Assembly (NCBI RefSeq): GCF_010093535.1
Contig: NW_022985167.1
Span: 1,531,335 to 1,595,334, forward strand
Source: Lindgomyces ingoldianus
Lineage: Eukaryota > Ascomycota > Dothideomycetes > Pleosporales > Lindgomycetaceae
DNA length: 64,000 bases
Reading direction: 5' to 3'
Of the stretch, positions 42,129 to 54,688 are shown piece by piece. The notes below the pieces were generated by a model. The model had not been told where the DNA came from, did no database searches, and saw nothing but the letters and a program-made list of their open reading frames with translations. A program made the position numbers and the translations under genes. Every line of letters starts with the position of its first letter. Position 1 is the first letter of the stretch.

Positions 42129-45100
42129 TTGAGCTGGGGTTGCAGAAATGTGGGGAAACTGGAATAGGATATTTGCGATTGGTGTGAATTGGATTTTAGC
42201 AATCAATTTGAGGAATCTGGTCGCATGATGTCTACCTTTTGGTGGAATGGAGCTGTTTTTGCATGCAGCACTCCGAACCTCATTACTAGCGCACTGTAAA
42301 GACCTGATGTCTATAGGGTAAACCTGTGTGTACCCACCATCGACATTTGGGCCGCAAACCGGCCGTGATATATGGAAGACAAACTTGCTTTAAATACTCT
42401 CGCATTCAGGGCGAATGTGTAGATTGAAGAATAAGCTTTCAAATAAGCTTTCAATATCCGGCAGTTCGTGGATAGGCGAGAATAGCGTCAGGAGTAGCTA
42501 ATTGAACAGGGGTGAGCATGGCAATGCGGGGTGCCTGTAAGACCTGAAACTGGAGTAATTAGTTTGAGTTCTGGAATGGTACCGGTAAAGAAGTGGTCTC
42601 AGTGACTCGTATCCAGGGTAGAGATGACTAGCTGAGATCTGCTCACCAGATTCTAGAGGAATTTTCAAATTGCACTCTACCATTCTTCTCCCTATGTTGT
42701 TGATACTTTACCATGAATGGTTGATTAAGCTTAGCGTAATCTCGCCCTTCTTTTATCCTTCTTGTCAACTATGGCCTTGTGGGCCCGGCGACTACTTCAT
42801 TGTGGTCTCGGCTTCGAAGTCATAGAGTTCAGAGCTGCATGGAAAGTTCTTACCTATGTAGCTCCGAAGAATAGAGGAGTATATATCCACCGTTTGGGCA
42901 CCACGGAGTTTCTTTTGGGAGGTGGAAATAAGCTTAAGGCCTCGTTGAGCACTTCTTGAATCGTCCGATCGCCATCGTAGATTCTAGCCTTTCACCTTTG
43001 CGTTTTTGTAAGCTATAATGAGAAGCGAAATTGAATTTAAGAATGGTGATGAATGTATTTGAAATGTCTACGCCGAGCGTTCAGCAAACAGATACTGGTG
43101 CGGAAATGGCTGGTGTACACCGGCTCTGTTTGCTGTGAAACTTGAACACAGAATCTCCCAATGAAGCAGGTGAGAAGTGAAGGCATTTGCCGTTGCAGAA
43201 AGGCCACACAACTACTTGCAGTTATTGAGCGGAATCAGGTCGAATTTTGGTGTGGTGGTGGCGGGCACAATCGGGATTAAGCTTCGATAAGGGAGAGTAG
43301 AGGTTACTAAGGAAAGTCGCATCTCTCACAATAGTCAAGGGTAAAAAGGTGTGAAGGAAGGATGAAAATATTAAGGCCCAAGGTAGAGCACTCAGGTTCA
43401 TGGGGATAGTGGGATAATCCAGAGCACTAGGTGACGCCACTACCCTTCCACCATCCTTTCCTTTCATTTTGGAGCAGGCGAAAACTTTTGACACCGAAAG
43501 GCACATACTATGACAACCTAGTATTTCACGTGAAATCATGTCTACCTGGCACCTGTGTGTGCGATACTGGATGCCTAGGGCACGAAAGTGATATGATGGG
43601 AAGGTGAATACTCGTTGGATACACGAATCGTGCAGACTTTATCTAATCTGAACTTGATCATCACCTCGCTACACCTGGTGACTTGTAAAGGGAACGAAGT
43701 ATTCGTCGCAAAATGCCTGTATAACTAATAATGCGAAGCGCCTATGTATCTAGAGTTGAGGAGATAGTTAGTTACCTAGAGTTAATATTACTAAGCCTTC
43801 TTAGTACTGCCAAGGTTCAAGCAGCCCTATGAACAATCCCGTGGCATCGGTATTAGCATCGGTGTGCAAGAGCAACACACCGCTACCGTTCCTGCAGATC
43901 ATGCTGACGGACGCCCTGCCCTCTGGTTCGGTCGTCTGTGTCAGATCATTGGGGATGTTGCTTATACTCGACGTTTACAGTGATGGTGAAGTGCCTTAGA
44001 TACTCATTGGCGGGGTAAGATGCAGTCGTAAGCAAACTTGGTCATAGGGCGAAGCGTATGCACGCAGCTCAATCCGAACGTCCCTCTGACATCCTTTGAC
44101 GTAGATGCGTTCCTGATTGTGTGGATTTAAGTAAGCTGCAGCCGTATCGGTCGGCAGTAGGGGCAATTTTCTCGTATTAGTGGCTGCGCCGACTGCCTCC
44201 AAGCCGTGTTCCCACACTCTCCAAACCCAGAGCTCCAGTTTCGCTCACCTCTCGGGGTCGTCATCGTCATGGAGATTAGCTAGTCTGGCACCGCGGCTGG
44301 TGCGGCAAGGAAAGAAAGCGTTGTGACACAAGTGATAAAGTATCTGAACTACAACTGCCCTGGGCGTGGTCTAGATGCCCGTGTGCCGTGCTTTGCCACG
44401 CCTGTGAAACGTGAAGCACGAGCTGGAGAAGGCGCAGCTAGAGGAGGCAAAGCTGGTTTCGAGGGAATCTCGGGGTTCATAGGTGGTACAGCCCAAAGGA
44501 TCGTGCTGAAGTCAGATATGTAGGTATTATGCTCTGAGCCACATGAGAAATACTAGTTTAGACGAATTAGCGTCAGGTTCTTGAGTTACCAATCTTCCTC
44601 TCTAGACGTGAGAAAGCGTCACAGTCACACGAAGCTCTCAAAAGCGGTACCGAACTTGAAGCTGACACGAAGAGAGAGAAAGATGGAAAAGTTTTTTTGA
44701 CAATGTAGGATGGACTATACACAGTAGACCGAGTTCCTAAGGTAAAGAAGAGGATTCTGCCTCGCGTAGAGAGGACGCTGGCCAAGCGAGGGATAGACGA
44801 ACAGGTGCTCAAACTTTCAAACTGAGGATGTGATTCGTTTAGATCCAGAAATAATGATTGGCGTGCTCCTCCGAAAGTATATATTAACGACGAATCCTTT
44901 ATCAAGGGGGCGGCAGATACGACCCCAAGGTGATAGAGGCGTCAGATTCGGGGTTTTAGGTGCCGGGCCACGGAGCCTGTCGTGTACTGCATCTCCCCGA
45001 GTGTTCGGGCCGAGCACTCACCACTGACAGTTTCGAAAGTAACGCTTGAGAAGGGCAGTTATATCTAGAGCTAGAGCTGGTGGGGATCGAGTTAGTATTT

Positions 45101-46010
45101 GTATCAGGCTGGGTGGAGCCGAAAGGCTCCCAGAAAGAACTGGAGAACTCGGCCGAGAATCTCGCGACCGTCTGACAAACGTCTGACAAAGTAGGCAGGA
45201 CGCTCGTTGGACCCGACAGCTTGGGATGGATTCTGGTACTTTTTGCAAGCACGAGCATGAGTGGGATTGCGGAGATGGCGATGCTGTGCGTCGTGGGGCT
45301 GAAACGACATTGACCGATGGGGATAATTCGGCAGAGGACAGGTGGCTCCTGAAAGCCGAACGCCTTGTTGAGGCGTGAGCGAAGAGTTTCCTCCTGTGGT
45401 GATAGATGTTGATGGCAGTGAAGCGGGAGTGGTATTTACCGGGGGGATGGAGACCTGTAGGCCGGAGACAAGCGAATGATAAGCCGTCCAGCACTTTTGT
45501 CTTCGCCCTCGCCAATAGCAAGAAACAGATTTGCTCGATGCCATTCAACCCGAATCTTTAACCGCTCGAGGACCAAATCCAGCACAAGAATATGACCTGC
45601 AGGCGTCTCGCTCATGCAGTCAGTCCCAGGTGTGATTGGTCGGGGAAAGCCTGCGGGTCGTCCGATGGCTGGGGCAAGCTAGCGCGAGGAGAGCTTGGCG
45701 ACGCGCCTTGGATCGAGGACAGCAAAATCTCAACAGTCCCCTCGCCCTCGGCCGGAAGCTCTCATGCTCTTGCTTTGTTCTTGCCAGACATCATCAGCAG
45801 CCCCAGATCCCCCATGTAAACTCTCACGGCCGACTGCACGACCGATTGATAGTGTCAGAGTCATATCTACTCCCAAAACGGCCGTGTCCGACCGGCCGAC
45901 CGACGGAGCTGCAAACTTCCCCTCACAAACGGCAACCTCCCCTCGCAACCCGCGTCCACGACGAGAAATCCTCGTCCTGCGCGTGCAGCTTGTGGCCCTG
46001 GGCCGTCCCA
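42129..46010. other. 3.9 kb gene-poor region
   Basis: The proximal part (about 42129-42260) should be the original promoter of the transposon-hit gene; CCAATCGC is seen on the minus strand near 42168-42175. One unresolved minus-strand locus (43815-44271) is listed. At 45018-45550 overlapping minus-strand frames are long but mutually inconsistent and resemble no family. From about 45,600 base composition turns GC-rich, leading into the next gene. Confidence 0.5.
43815..44271 (-). pseudogene. Unresolved locus with exon-like pieces
   Basis: On the minus strand several protein-like stretches follow one another: EHGLEAVGAATNTRKLPLLP and RIYVKGCQRDVRIELRAYAS in one frame, ASYPANEYLRHFTIT in another, and TTEPEGRASVSMICRNGSGV up to LLEPWQY and a stop. 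The last two are joined cleanly by a 43-base GTAAAC..CTGACACAG intron, but the first and second need a frameshift. An ATG at 44271 (MTMTTPR) is followed by a GTGAGC donor. Either a real gene I cannot splice, or one with an indel. No family recognised. Confidence 0.25.
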
Positions 46011-46832
46011 ATGGCCGCATTCAAGAGCGACCCTTCCCGCCACGACGCGAAACCCGAACAACAAGCCACGACAAGCTCGGCCCGTCTGGCGCGTGTAGTG
46101 CAGGAATTCGAGGAGCTGGTCGCGGGCATCGAGGCATCGTTGTTGCGGTCGCTGGAGGAGGATGCCTCGCAATCACGAGCACCAGACCGCGAATCGGGAA
46201 GGAGGAGACAAGAGGTTCGGCGCCTCGCTTGCCGACTCGCCCTTTCCGAACTCAACACGGCGTACTCGCGCAAGCAGATCCGGGACTCGCTCTGGGCAGC
46301 CGAAGCGCAGGGCAAGTGGGCCGAAGACCAGCTGCACCTCACCGGCGGTGCCGACGAGGACTCAGGCCTGGGGAATGTGTGCAACGGCTATTTCCGGCTG
46401 TACTCGACGGAGCTGTTCGACATGCTAGGACAACCGGTAGACCTGCGCTTCGGCACGTTACGATTCTATACCTCCACTGCGCCCGATTCACCCGGCCTGG
46501 ATCAAGAATCGCGGTCGACCAGTGTAGAATTAGCCCTAAATTCTGCCTTCTACATCGCGGACTCCTCCGAAACCTTGCCCTATCACCACTTCAACATCCC
46601 AGACTCGCCGTCACTGCAAAACAGAGGCATCTTGAGTAGGAGATGGGAAGATGGCGGTACCTTTCCGGAGTTTGACTCGTGGCTTCTCTTCACCTTCCTC
46701 GGAAATGGCTGCCTTAAAGTAGAGATTCCGATCGAGATGTGTGCGGATATTTACGGAGGTGCGTTGAACGGAAGAGAGAATGAAGAGGTCCTCTTCTGGG
46801 GCGTTCTCGTCGAAGACGAGGCTGGCGGGTAG
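46011..46832 (+). CDS. Hypothetical protein, acidic, unknown family
   Basis: The frame is open from 45636, but I place the start at the ATG at 46011 (MAAFKSDPSRHD), giving 273 residues; the upstream stretch is leader-like. Residues 25-90 form a charged helical segment (RVVQEFEELVAGIEASLLRS onward). The C-terminal half is beta-rich with conserved-looking Tyr/Phe/Pro spacing (VCNGYFRLYSTELFDMLGQP, FDSWLLFTFLGNGCLKVEIP). No recognised domain, signal peptide or membrane span. GC-rich compared with its surroundings. Long competing frames on both strands here are a result of that composition. Confidence 0.55.
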   Translation: MAAFKSDPSRHDAKPEQQATTSSARLARVVQEFEELVAGIEASLLRSLEEDASQSRAPDRESGRRRQEVRRLACRLALSELNTAYSRKQIRDSLWAAEAQGKWAEDQLHLTGGADEDSGLGNVCNGYFRLYSTELFDMLGQPVDLRFGTLRFYTSTAPDSPGLDQESRSTSVELALNSAFYIADSSETLPYHHFNIPDSPSLQNRGILSRRWEDGGTFPEFDSWLLFTFLGNGCLKVEIPIEMCADIYGGALNGRENEEVLFWGVLVEDEAGG

Positions 46833-47966
46833 GCGATTGAAAGCTTCCTCAAGTCGCGGGTGCTGGTGAAGCTACAGGCGGAGTTGGGCGGAGTTTGGCG
46901 TTTGGAAGCGCCATTGGGTTTGTATTGATGAACGGGTTTTCCCTTTCGCGGTGGACAAGCGTGCAAGGACAACGCACCTACGACGACTAACGAATTTCCT
47001 TTTTTTCTCCTCCATTCTATGGCCGGGAGACGCAGCCGGGCGTCTCGCTTGTCCTGCCGACTGATTCCTGTTCTTCGCCAAAAGAATCAAGACAAACTGC
47101 CTTCTTTCATTTATTCTAGGAGGCTGCATGTGCTTAGCGTTTATTCTTCTTTTCGTCGTGCATATTGAAAGATGGAACGCCATTGGGAACGGATGGTCCA
47201 GGAAGAAACGGCAACACAATCCAAGACCAAGAACCTGGAGTTTGAGTTTGAATTTGAGACCATGGGAGGATTTCGGTTTGCATCGTCTGTGTATCTTATG
47301 GAACCTATCGGTAGATGAGATACAATCCATGAAAAGCTCGATTTAACAGGTATGTGCGTCGAGGTGTCAAATCTTGCTAATGGAACTCAGTATGCTGCGC
47401 TCGCCAAGAGCCCAAGAGTGAAGGTGGCACTGGGCAGGCGGCGCGGGTCTGCAAAGTATGGAAGCCGATATTCTGCACCCTCGCGAAGGATGTTGGAAAG
47501 GCGGGATGTGATGCCGTTGGGGGCACCAAAAAGTGAAGGAGCTGTACTTGATTCTAGAGATATGCGGGCAAAAATGTGGTTGAAGGGACGACTATTGGCG
47601 AAATTACTTGGGTTGCTAATTTGTGTAAAGAGGAAGGAGTAAATGCTGCGGTGCCTCATCGATAACGTCATGCCGACCTTTCGGTTCCGAATCGGAATCC
47701 GCATTCACTCCATTCACAACCTGAGCACGCAACGCAACCCGAATTTTGGCTGCGGAATTAAAAACCCTTTCGCTCCTTCCTCTCACCCTTTGATTCGACA
47801 CTCCACCCCCACCCAACACCAACAGCTTCTCGAGGTGGAGCCTCTATCTAAGGTGTTGAACATTGACGCCAGCGAATACGAAAGGTATGGTCGCCGATTT
47901 GTAGACAATACTGCGAGGTGTTCTTCACGTGAGTAAGCCGAAGCTGATCTTCGCAGCATCGTCAAC
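46833..47966. other. Intergenic, 1.1 kb
   Basis: No gene called. Just before the next gene, a frame at 47643-47936 ends at a GTGAGT donor-like site, but the following acceptor is only about 28 bases away, too close for a normal intron, so I do not add it as an exon. Confidence 0.45.
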
Positions 47967-48989
47967 ATGGAGCTGGACCAACCTCCGGCACCGAACAGCC
48001 AGTCTGAGTCAGTCATGGACAATGTACACCAGGCAGCCTTAAGTTACAGTTCACATGGGAGTGTTCTCGCTGGTGGTGCAGCCTCAATGTTCGTCGAGTC
48101 GAACCTTCCGCTGTCCTTTCACTCGGTCCTCACGTTTCGGGACAAAAACTCCCGCGCGATCGAAGGAAACATCCAGCCATCATCGCCACCAACTCTTCAA
48201 CGAAAAGACGAGGTTCGAGGACAATCTCGATACCTAAAGGCACTAAAGCTAAAGCTTGATGGACCATTACCATGCTGCATTGTGGTTGACGAAAAACTTC
48301 AAGCTACCTGGCCCACGCGAGAATCCCGACAGCACGAAAAGCGCATCCTCCGAATCGAAACGATATTTTGGTTCCACGTCAGGAAGCACAGCAAAAATGA
48401 CCAGGAACTCGCGGCTAGTCTTCCTTCCGCGAATAGTGATTTTCAGAGGGCAAAGTTCCGCGACCTCGATGTTGAGGAGGAACTCGAAACTCTGACAACT
48501 TTGAATGATATTGAGAGTAAGCTTGGGAGGGAGAAGTGCAAGCAGGGAAATCTCGGCAGGGGGAAGAAACGATGGCAGAGAAAGAGGATATTGGAATTGA
48601 AAAGAGCTCAACCAGGGAAGGTAAGCAAGCATGTAACCATGGACAGCTTTGCAAACATGAAGGTACCAACAGGTCTGTGTAACAAGCACATTCATGTCAG
48701 CAAGAACGGTGGTAGTGGGAAGAGTAAAAACAAGATGAATGATAGCCTCGACGAAGAAGGGGATGCGAGCATGGAGATGTCGGAAGATGATGACGAGCAA
48801 GACCATGACGCCAACAATACCGGCGGGCACGTGGGCTTGGACAAGAAATACAACATCGACACTGAAGAATGGCAGGCGCCCAACAATGCACGTGGACCTG
48901 AATTCTATAAAAATCGGACCCAGCAGAGGCAGATGAACATGGAGATGAACAAGTGGTTGACTGAGTCCCTGGAAGGAATGGAATTATAG
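47967..48989 (+). CDS. Hypothetical protein with basic and acidic blocks
   Basis: Single exon, 340 residues. The first 60 residues are polar. At 85-140 is a basic segment (RYLKALKLKLDGPLPCCIVV ... ETIFWFHVRKHSK). At 165-225 there is a Lys/Arg-rich helix (KLGREKCKQGNLGRGKKRWQ), a possible nuclear-localisation region. An acidic run (EEGDASMEMSEDDDEQDHD, about 265-285) follows, and the C-terminus is Met/Gln-rich. The charge blocks suggest a nuclear or nucleolar protein, but no domain is recognised. The intact kilobase frame supports a real gene. Confidence 0.55.
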   Translation: MELDQPPAPNSQSESVMDNVHQAALSYSSHGSVLAGGAASMFVESNLPLSFHSVLTFRDKNSRAIEGNIQPSSPPTLQRKDEVRGQSRYLKALKLKLDGPLPCCIVVDEKLQATWPTRESRQHEKRILRIETIFWFHVRKHSKNDQELAASLPSANSDFQRAKFRDLDVEEELETLTTLNDIESKLGREKCKQGNLGRGKKRWQRKRILELKRAQPGKVSKHVTMDSFANMKVPTGLCNKHIHVSKNGGSGKSKNKMNDSLDEEGDASMEMSEDDDEQDHDANNTGGHVGLDKKYNIDTEEWQAPNNARGPEFYKNRTQQRQMNMEMNKWLTESLEGMEL

Positions 48990-49635
48990 TCAATCTGGTC
49001 GAAGACTTCCATACCGAATAAAGGAGGGCGTTATGTAAATCCGATCAGAGCGTATAAAAGCTATCTATACGCTCTGATTTGTCCTTATCCATCTATTGGG
49101 GGCTTGGTAGTTCCTTGGGTCAGTATTCACGGAGGATGTGGCAATGGGGCGGATGATGTGCTCAACACCTGGTTGGAGTCATCGTCACTCGTGGTTCTAA
49201 GATTGAGCCCGGATGTCGAATATCTAATGTAAGGGTTGCTTTCTTTAATACCTATCGATCTAGCGTTCCTGCTAGATCAGTCATCTCAACCTTGAAAGCA
49301 TTCACGAAAAACTATCAAAGTACTCCGTGATGCTAAGTCTTTCCCATCCTTTTCTCTTTGCAAACAATCTTAAAGCACGCGTAATAGACCTGAAACCTTA
49401 AGTAAGCACTATCGGCCCTCGGCACTGGCCTCAATGGCGGGGTGGAGCGCGAAAGTGGCAAGAGCAATGGGTCACTCGACTGCGCGACTGCCAAGATGCG
49501 CTAAACTCACCCGGGCGCGTACCTTTCTGCTCGTTGACCCTTTCAGCCTCCACTTTCCTCACCTCCTCATTTCTTTCCACCTCTTTCCTCCATTACAGTC
49601 CAACGGCAGTTGTCAGGTGATCATACCTGCTCTCC
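48990..49635. other. Intergenic, 0.65 kb
   Basis: Nothing but an inverted repeat just after the preceding gene: AGAGCGTATA near 49046-49055 and its complement TATACGCTCTGAT near 49067-49079, a possible hairpin in the 3' region. Confidence 0.45.
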
Positions 49636-50824
49636 ATGCCCAGGAACGATACGCCAACACGACTCCTCATCCGGGAGCAGGATGAGAAGAACCGACTAAG
49701 TAAGTTGAGGAGGAAGAACGCGAACGATGCAGAGCGGAAAAAACTTGAGGGGAGAGTTGGCCACCTCCTTGACCAGGCGGTAAGTTCAATATGCCAACCA
49801 GCAACGGGACGAGGGAGTACCTGCTCACCATATGCTAACATCACGGCGGAAGAGCAATTATCAGCCCGCTGGTGCTACTATTTCTCCGGTCCAAGGTGCT
49901 CCCGCCATTTCTGCTGCCTCTCAGGCAGCTCTGTCCACTATGCTAGCTCCTTTTCCACCAGCGCCACCTGAGATGCCCGCCGCAGTGAGTCTTAGTGCTT
50001 CTGACAGGGCTGATTCTGCCATGACGGCTGCTTTGTCCATCATGGCAGCTACAGCTCCATCGGCGCCACCTGAGATGCCCGCCGCAGCGAGTCCCAGTTC
50101 TTCTAGCAGTGTTGATTCTGTACTTGGTGGTCTACGTAGCGTGGTTCCTGCTTCAGTCAAACAAGAATCGGGATTGGAGGCAGTCCGTGAAGTGTCCGAA
50201 GTACAGCAGCACCAAGAAAAGACTTGGGATCATCATGAAGCAGCCATGGTAGCTCGGTTCTTTGAAGCACGCGTCCCTGGCCCCCTCTTGGCCCTCAATT
50301 TGTTCTATCAGAAGAAGGCATTCGACAAACAAGCAGCTCATGAACTGCTCGTACTGGGAGCCTCCAACATTTTGAAATCGAAATTTCCTCGCACACCCTA
50401 CATTCGAATTGGTAACACCGAATACGACTCCAGTACTGGAGGATTATGGAATCTCAGCTCCACCTCAATCTGGGAGCATTACCGCAACGGAGAGCAATGG
50501 AATCAGGCTAAGTGGACCCCAGGAGGTGATCTAATCATCCAGAAGATTCAAGGGCAGGCTATCCTCTATCTTGACTTCGGTGACAGGTCATTTTCTGCGG
50601 GCCCAATTAAGCTTCCTGAATTTGCGTCTCTTCTTCCTGTCGCTTGCACTGCAACGTGTCTGCGGACACGGGCTATGATCGACTTTGAGATTATTTTCCT
50701 GCCAGATGCTTGCATGAAAGTCTGCTTCCCAACAGCTCTATTACTTGCAGAGGACCACGGTTGTAGAGTCCTTTCGGACACCATAGCTGAGTTTTCTGCG
50801 GTCTTTGTACAGTCTTTGGGATGA
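49636..50824 (+). CDS. Hypothetical protein with basic helix and internal duplication
   Basis: Two exons (49636-49779 and 49865-50824) encode 367 residues. The intron GTAAGT..TATCAG has TGCTAAC as branch site and keeps frame (HLLDQA|PAGATIS). The N-terminus (EKNRLSKLRRKNANDAERKK) is a basic helix followed by hydrophobic positions at heptad-like spacing, like a short bZIP, though the invariant Asn-x7-Arg is not met. Residues about 60-125 contain a duplicated segment with PPEMPAA twice. The C-terminal 200 residues form a globular domain (SIWEHYRNGEQWNQAKWTPG, IQGQAILYLDFGD) of unknown family. A transcription-related role is possible by its basic N-terminus but unproven. Confidence 0.65.
49940..50110 (+). 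repeat. Internal coding duplication
   Basis: Two related segments code for (A)P..PPEMPAA(V/A)S.S.S...DS(A/V). The nucleotide copies share GCGCCACCTGAGATGCCCGC exactly, spaced about 108 bases. Confidence 0.75.
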
Positions 50825-51327
50825 TGCAGAATGATCACTGATGTTCTTACACATCATGGATGATCTCACGAGAAGTCATGGAGTGCACAAAAATTAGTGT
50901 TCATCTTTTTGGTCACAGTTGGGAGTGAGGCTTCTCGGGCATTTAGCTACACTAACAGAATCAACCGATCCATTCAGGCGTTTCCGAGGTTGTCATTATC
51001 ATAATTCAGCTTAGTAGCCGCGTGCACAACACATACAGAAAACAAACGAATAGCATTCATCCAATCCTAAACCAACGGAACGTCAAGCTCCTACAGTTGC
51101 GATGCCTTAGAGATTCCAAGAGACTTCAATGCCTCTTCGCTCACTTTCCATAATCCCTTCGGACTCCGGACTCTAGCCTATTACATTGCCCCAACCATTC
51201 AACCCACACCATCCTATGCCAGTAGCCCGTCCTCCATAACACGCAAAGCAATATTCTGCTAAAGCATAATTATAAACTCTCTCTTTAACCACTATACCAT
51301 GCCATCCATTGCTCCGCCCACACACCC
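50825..51327. other. Convergent intergenic gap
   Basis: 503 bases between two genes ending toward each other. Nothing supported. Confidence 0.5.
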
Positions 51328-54300
51328 CTACTTCCCCTCCCCACCCACCTCTACCTCCCAATAAGGCCTAACAACAACGTCCCCCAGCAACCCATACCTC
51401 CCAAGCGGTGGGACCACAAACCCATGGCTAGGTCCTGCATCCGCACTCGCAGGCCCCTCCCCACTACTCATTAACGAATTCCAAATCGGCCGGAGCACAT
51501 TCCCCAACGGCGTTGCCACAACAGCTTCAACCGTATTTAGGCCTTCAACGAGATATGTCTTGATATCTGCTTTCGCGCTCGTGACGTCCAGAGGTGGGAG
51601 ACGGTGACCGTTAAGAGAGGCTTGCAGGGTATGGTAGACAGGGCCGAAGTCGAGGAAAGCGCCGGAGAGGGTTTTGGTCGTGTTTGTGGTGTTTGAGCTG
51701 GAGGACAGGAGTGCTGGTGGCCATGTGAAGGTTGTGGAGTAGTATCCGCGCCCAGATACGTTTTGGAGACCAGGGATGTCAAGCCACGAGATGAGGCTGG
51801 GGAGTAAGTGTGTGGTGTTACGCTTATTAGCTCCAGCCATGTAGTTGTAAAGATTCGTGGGTGGATCCCAATGCTCAGCCGTCAGTGTCCAATTTGTCAG
51901 GGTGAATGGTGAAGCAGGCGGCGCGGGCATCGTTCTAGTAACACCGGTAGATGTTTTGTAAGTTGCAGTGCTTCCGATTTTGAGCGTGATGCCACCGTTT
52001 GCAGACACGCTGGTCCCGAGCACACCACTAGATGTATTCGTGATATGCACAGAAGGTACAGGTGTATCTTCGGACGACGCAACGAACGCAACGATGGTGG
52101 ACTGGTTCCCACAAAGTCTGAATGGTATGATTGTGGACGTGCTCGTCTTCTCGTATGTCAGAATTGGTCGTTTCTCTCCCGTCCAAGCATTGTATTCATA
52201 TGGTGTCTTCGTGGATTGAAACTCGATAGTGCCCTCAGATGCAGCGGTACCCTGGGCCGCATGCATTGCATCATTGTAAACGAATACAAAGTCGATGTTG
52301 GATGATGGATCCGAGCGCCAGTACGTGTACCAAGTCGCGTTCGTCGAAATTTTGGTGAGCGGCTTGATACCTAGCGAGGCAACGGTGGATGCAACGAGGT
52401 AGGAAGAAGTTATGTGGACATTGGGAAGCTGGGTCATTGCATCCATGTCCCGCATGACTTGTCGATAGACCGTAGGAGCTAGAGTCCCGAGAACAGTTGT
52501 TGGTACCCCTCCTGCAAGAACGATGGGGAGACCGCCATTTGCAAATTCGATGAGCTTGCTGACACCACCGAGGGTTAAGGAATCGTTCGCTCGCACAACC
52601 AGTGCTTTGAATGCTTGTGCGTCTGGTGCTAGTACTCCGTTCACGACTTTCGCAGCTGGAAGATTGAGGTTGTCAGGGCTCAGGTACTCATACGAATATC
52701 CCATCTGCTCCAAATCTGTGGGCTCGTACGTCCTCAATTGTATATGGCCAGGGTATACTGTCATTTTCTGCCAGATGGCGAGATCCATTCGAGGAATGCC
52801 CGTTTGGAATACCCAGTTATTGCGCGCAATGTAGTCAATCTGGTCTCGGTAGAATTCCCACGCAGGTTCGTGTGGGCCATGCATATCCGAGTACTGATAA
52901 TTGAACGTCGACCATGTTGGCCAGGTGGTGTTACCATACTACAACAAGTCAGTGCATGCAACTGCCACTGGGGTTTGGGTGCGAAACACATACTTCGCCT
53001 GAGTATGGATATCCATGAAACACAAATTGATTAACGGAACCCGCGTATGAGCGCTTAACTTTCCAGAGAATTTCGGGAAGAGTTTGGGAATATGCTTCAC
53101 CACGTACAGCTCCGCATTCTGAAGAGACAATCCGCCTTCGTGCGAGATTGGCGGGACCACTATACTGTCGATACCCGTCGATCAAATCACTAAAGTCAAG
53201 AGATTCAGTTTCTGGCGCACCCACAGATGGAATATTCGCAAGCTAAAAGTCCCGTTAGTAAACTTCTAATCACATACCGCCCGGTGATACACACCATATC
53301 CATGGGAAGATTGTACGAGAGTTGCGCCGAGAACTGCAAATTCAAATATTCCTCCACCCACTTATTGACTTCCGACTCATATACCTGATATTGAGACGCG
53401 AGCTTCATTCGTCAGTAACATCAACAAATTTTACCAGACAACACTTACCGTCGCCCTATAATCAGCAATATGACTACTCCCCATATCCGCCTCATCCGTG
53501 ACCCACCAAACCCCAGGATTCGACTGTTTATAATGTCCGTTACGATGGAATAGAACTGGTAACCACTTATTCACCGAATACTTATTCTGCGCTTCAAAGA
53601 TGGCCGAGAAGTTCTTTGTCCAGTAAACGTTCGCTTCGATCTCCACACTATCTTCCCAACCGTAGTTCCCAACCTGCTGCAATAGTTCGCGCGTGCCATT
53701 GTTGAGAATGTAGTCTTCCCAGAACTTCGTCATTGTGCGGGCGCCGAGAGCGGAGAAGTGGTCCACGGCCCAAGAACCGTTATTGATGTAAGAGTCAGAC
53801 ACGGTTTGGGGACCCTTCATCTCGAGAGGCCCTTGCTGGGCGCGGTAATGGGATTGGATGAGGTAGATGGCAAAGACGATGTGATTTTGTCCTGTAGCAT
53901 TTGTCGCGGTCATATTCGATGAGAAGTCGAGATGAAGGTGGCCGGAGGCATCAACCTGAGACGTCACATCAGTGAGGCTTTCTGTAGAGAGAGTGTACTG
54001 TGTTCGAGCCAGTGGAAGATCTCCTGGAAGTCCACCAGGCGAGTCGTTGGTGGTGTATTTCTGTGATCTCAACACGGTCCCGGAAACTGCAGCCTGTAGC
54101 TTTCCAATTCCCCAACCTGGAAGTAACCCATTGAAGGACCCTCCCATGGGAACCGTGGCATTGTACGCAGAAAGATCCCACATCAAACCCTCGCTATTAA
54201 TCGGCGCCGGTACTCCTGTCCCCTGATTCGGTCCCATAGCAAAGTCCATAATTAGGTCATTATCCTTATGCGCTTGTACGAAAGCCTTAAAGACAGTATC

Positions 54301-54688
54301 TGCATATGCCAGTCAGCAATTAATCCATCCCCAAGCAGAGCGCAAGCATAAACCCACGCCAAGCCGTCGTCCCAAACCCATACTTCGCCCAATCCACCGG
54401 CGCATACGTTCCTCTTCCGGCACCATTCGAAGGCGGGCCGCCATACAAGTAGTAACCAAGCAGCTCGAGGCCTCCACACCCAACATCTTTCACGGCTTTC
54501 ACATCCCGTGCAACAATGTCGACATTGACGGATGCGTCGGGTATCCAGTAGCGAAACTTGGGTCGGACATTCGCAGACGGGATTTCGAAAGAGCCTCTGT
54601 CAACCACAGCATCGAACGAAGAATCTGTCGGATTCCTTGGCCGTGCAATTGCAAAAGCAGTGACGATCGCAATTGAGTAAATATTCAT
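51328..54688 (-). CDS. GH106-like secreted glycosidase (alpha-L-rhamnosidase family)
   Basis: Five exons (54688-54358, 54299-53449, 53402-53295, 53242-52994, 52938-51328) give 1049 residues with every junction in frame. The N-terminus is a short hydrophobic signal (MNIYSIAIVTAFAIA). The family signature begins with VRPKFRYWIPDASVNVD, then VGCGGLELLGYYLYGG, and after intron 1 AHKDNDLIMDFAMGPNQGTG. These are the (beta/alpha) barrel strands of PF17132. WWVTDEADMGSSHIADYRAT and LSYNLPMDM carry acidic and polar residues of the likely active site. The C-terminal third is a galactose-binding-type beta domain with many sequons. Intron 2 has two possible acceptors; AAG|CTC is preferred since it keeps LASQYQVYESEVNKW. 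Bacterial GH106 releases L-rhamnose from pectin side chains. Fungal homologues are little studied. An MFS gene lies 0.6 kb upstream on the same strand. Confidence 0.82.

Noticed and set aside
45018..45550. Two long overlapping minus-strand frames (176 and 146 codons)
   Set aside because: They conflict with each other, lack any motif and have Ser/Pro/His-heavy composition expected from shadow frames in GC-rich DNA.
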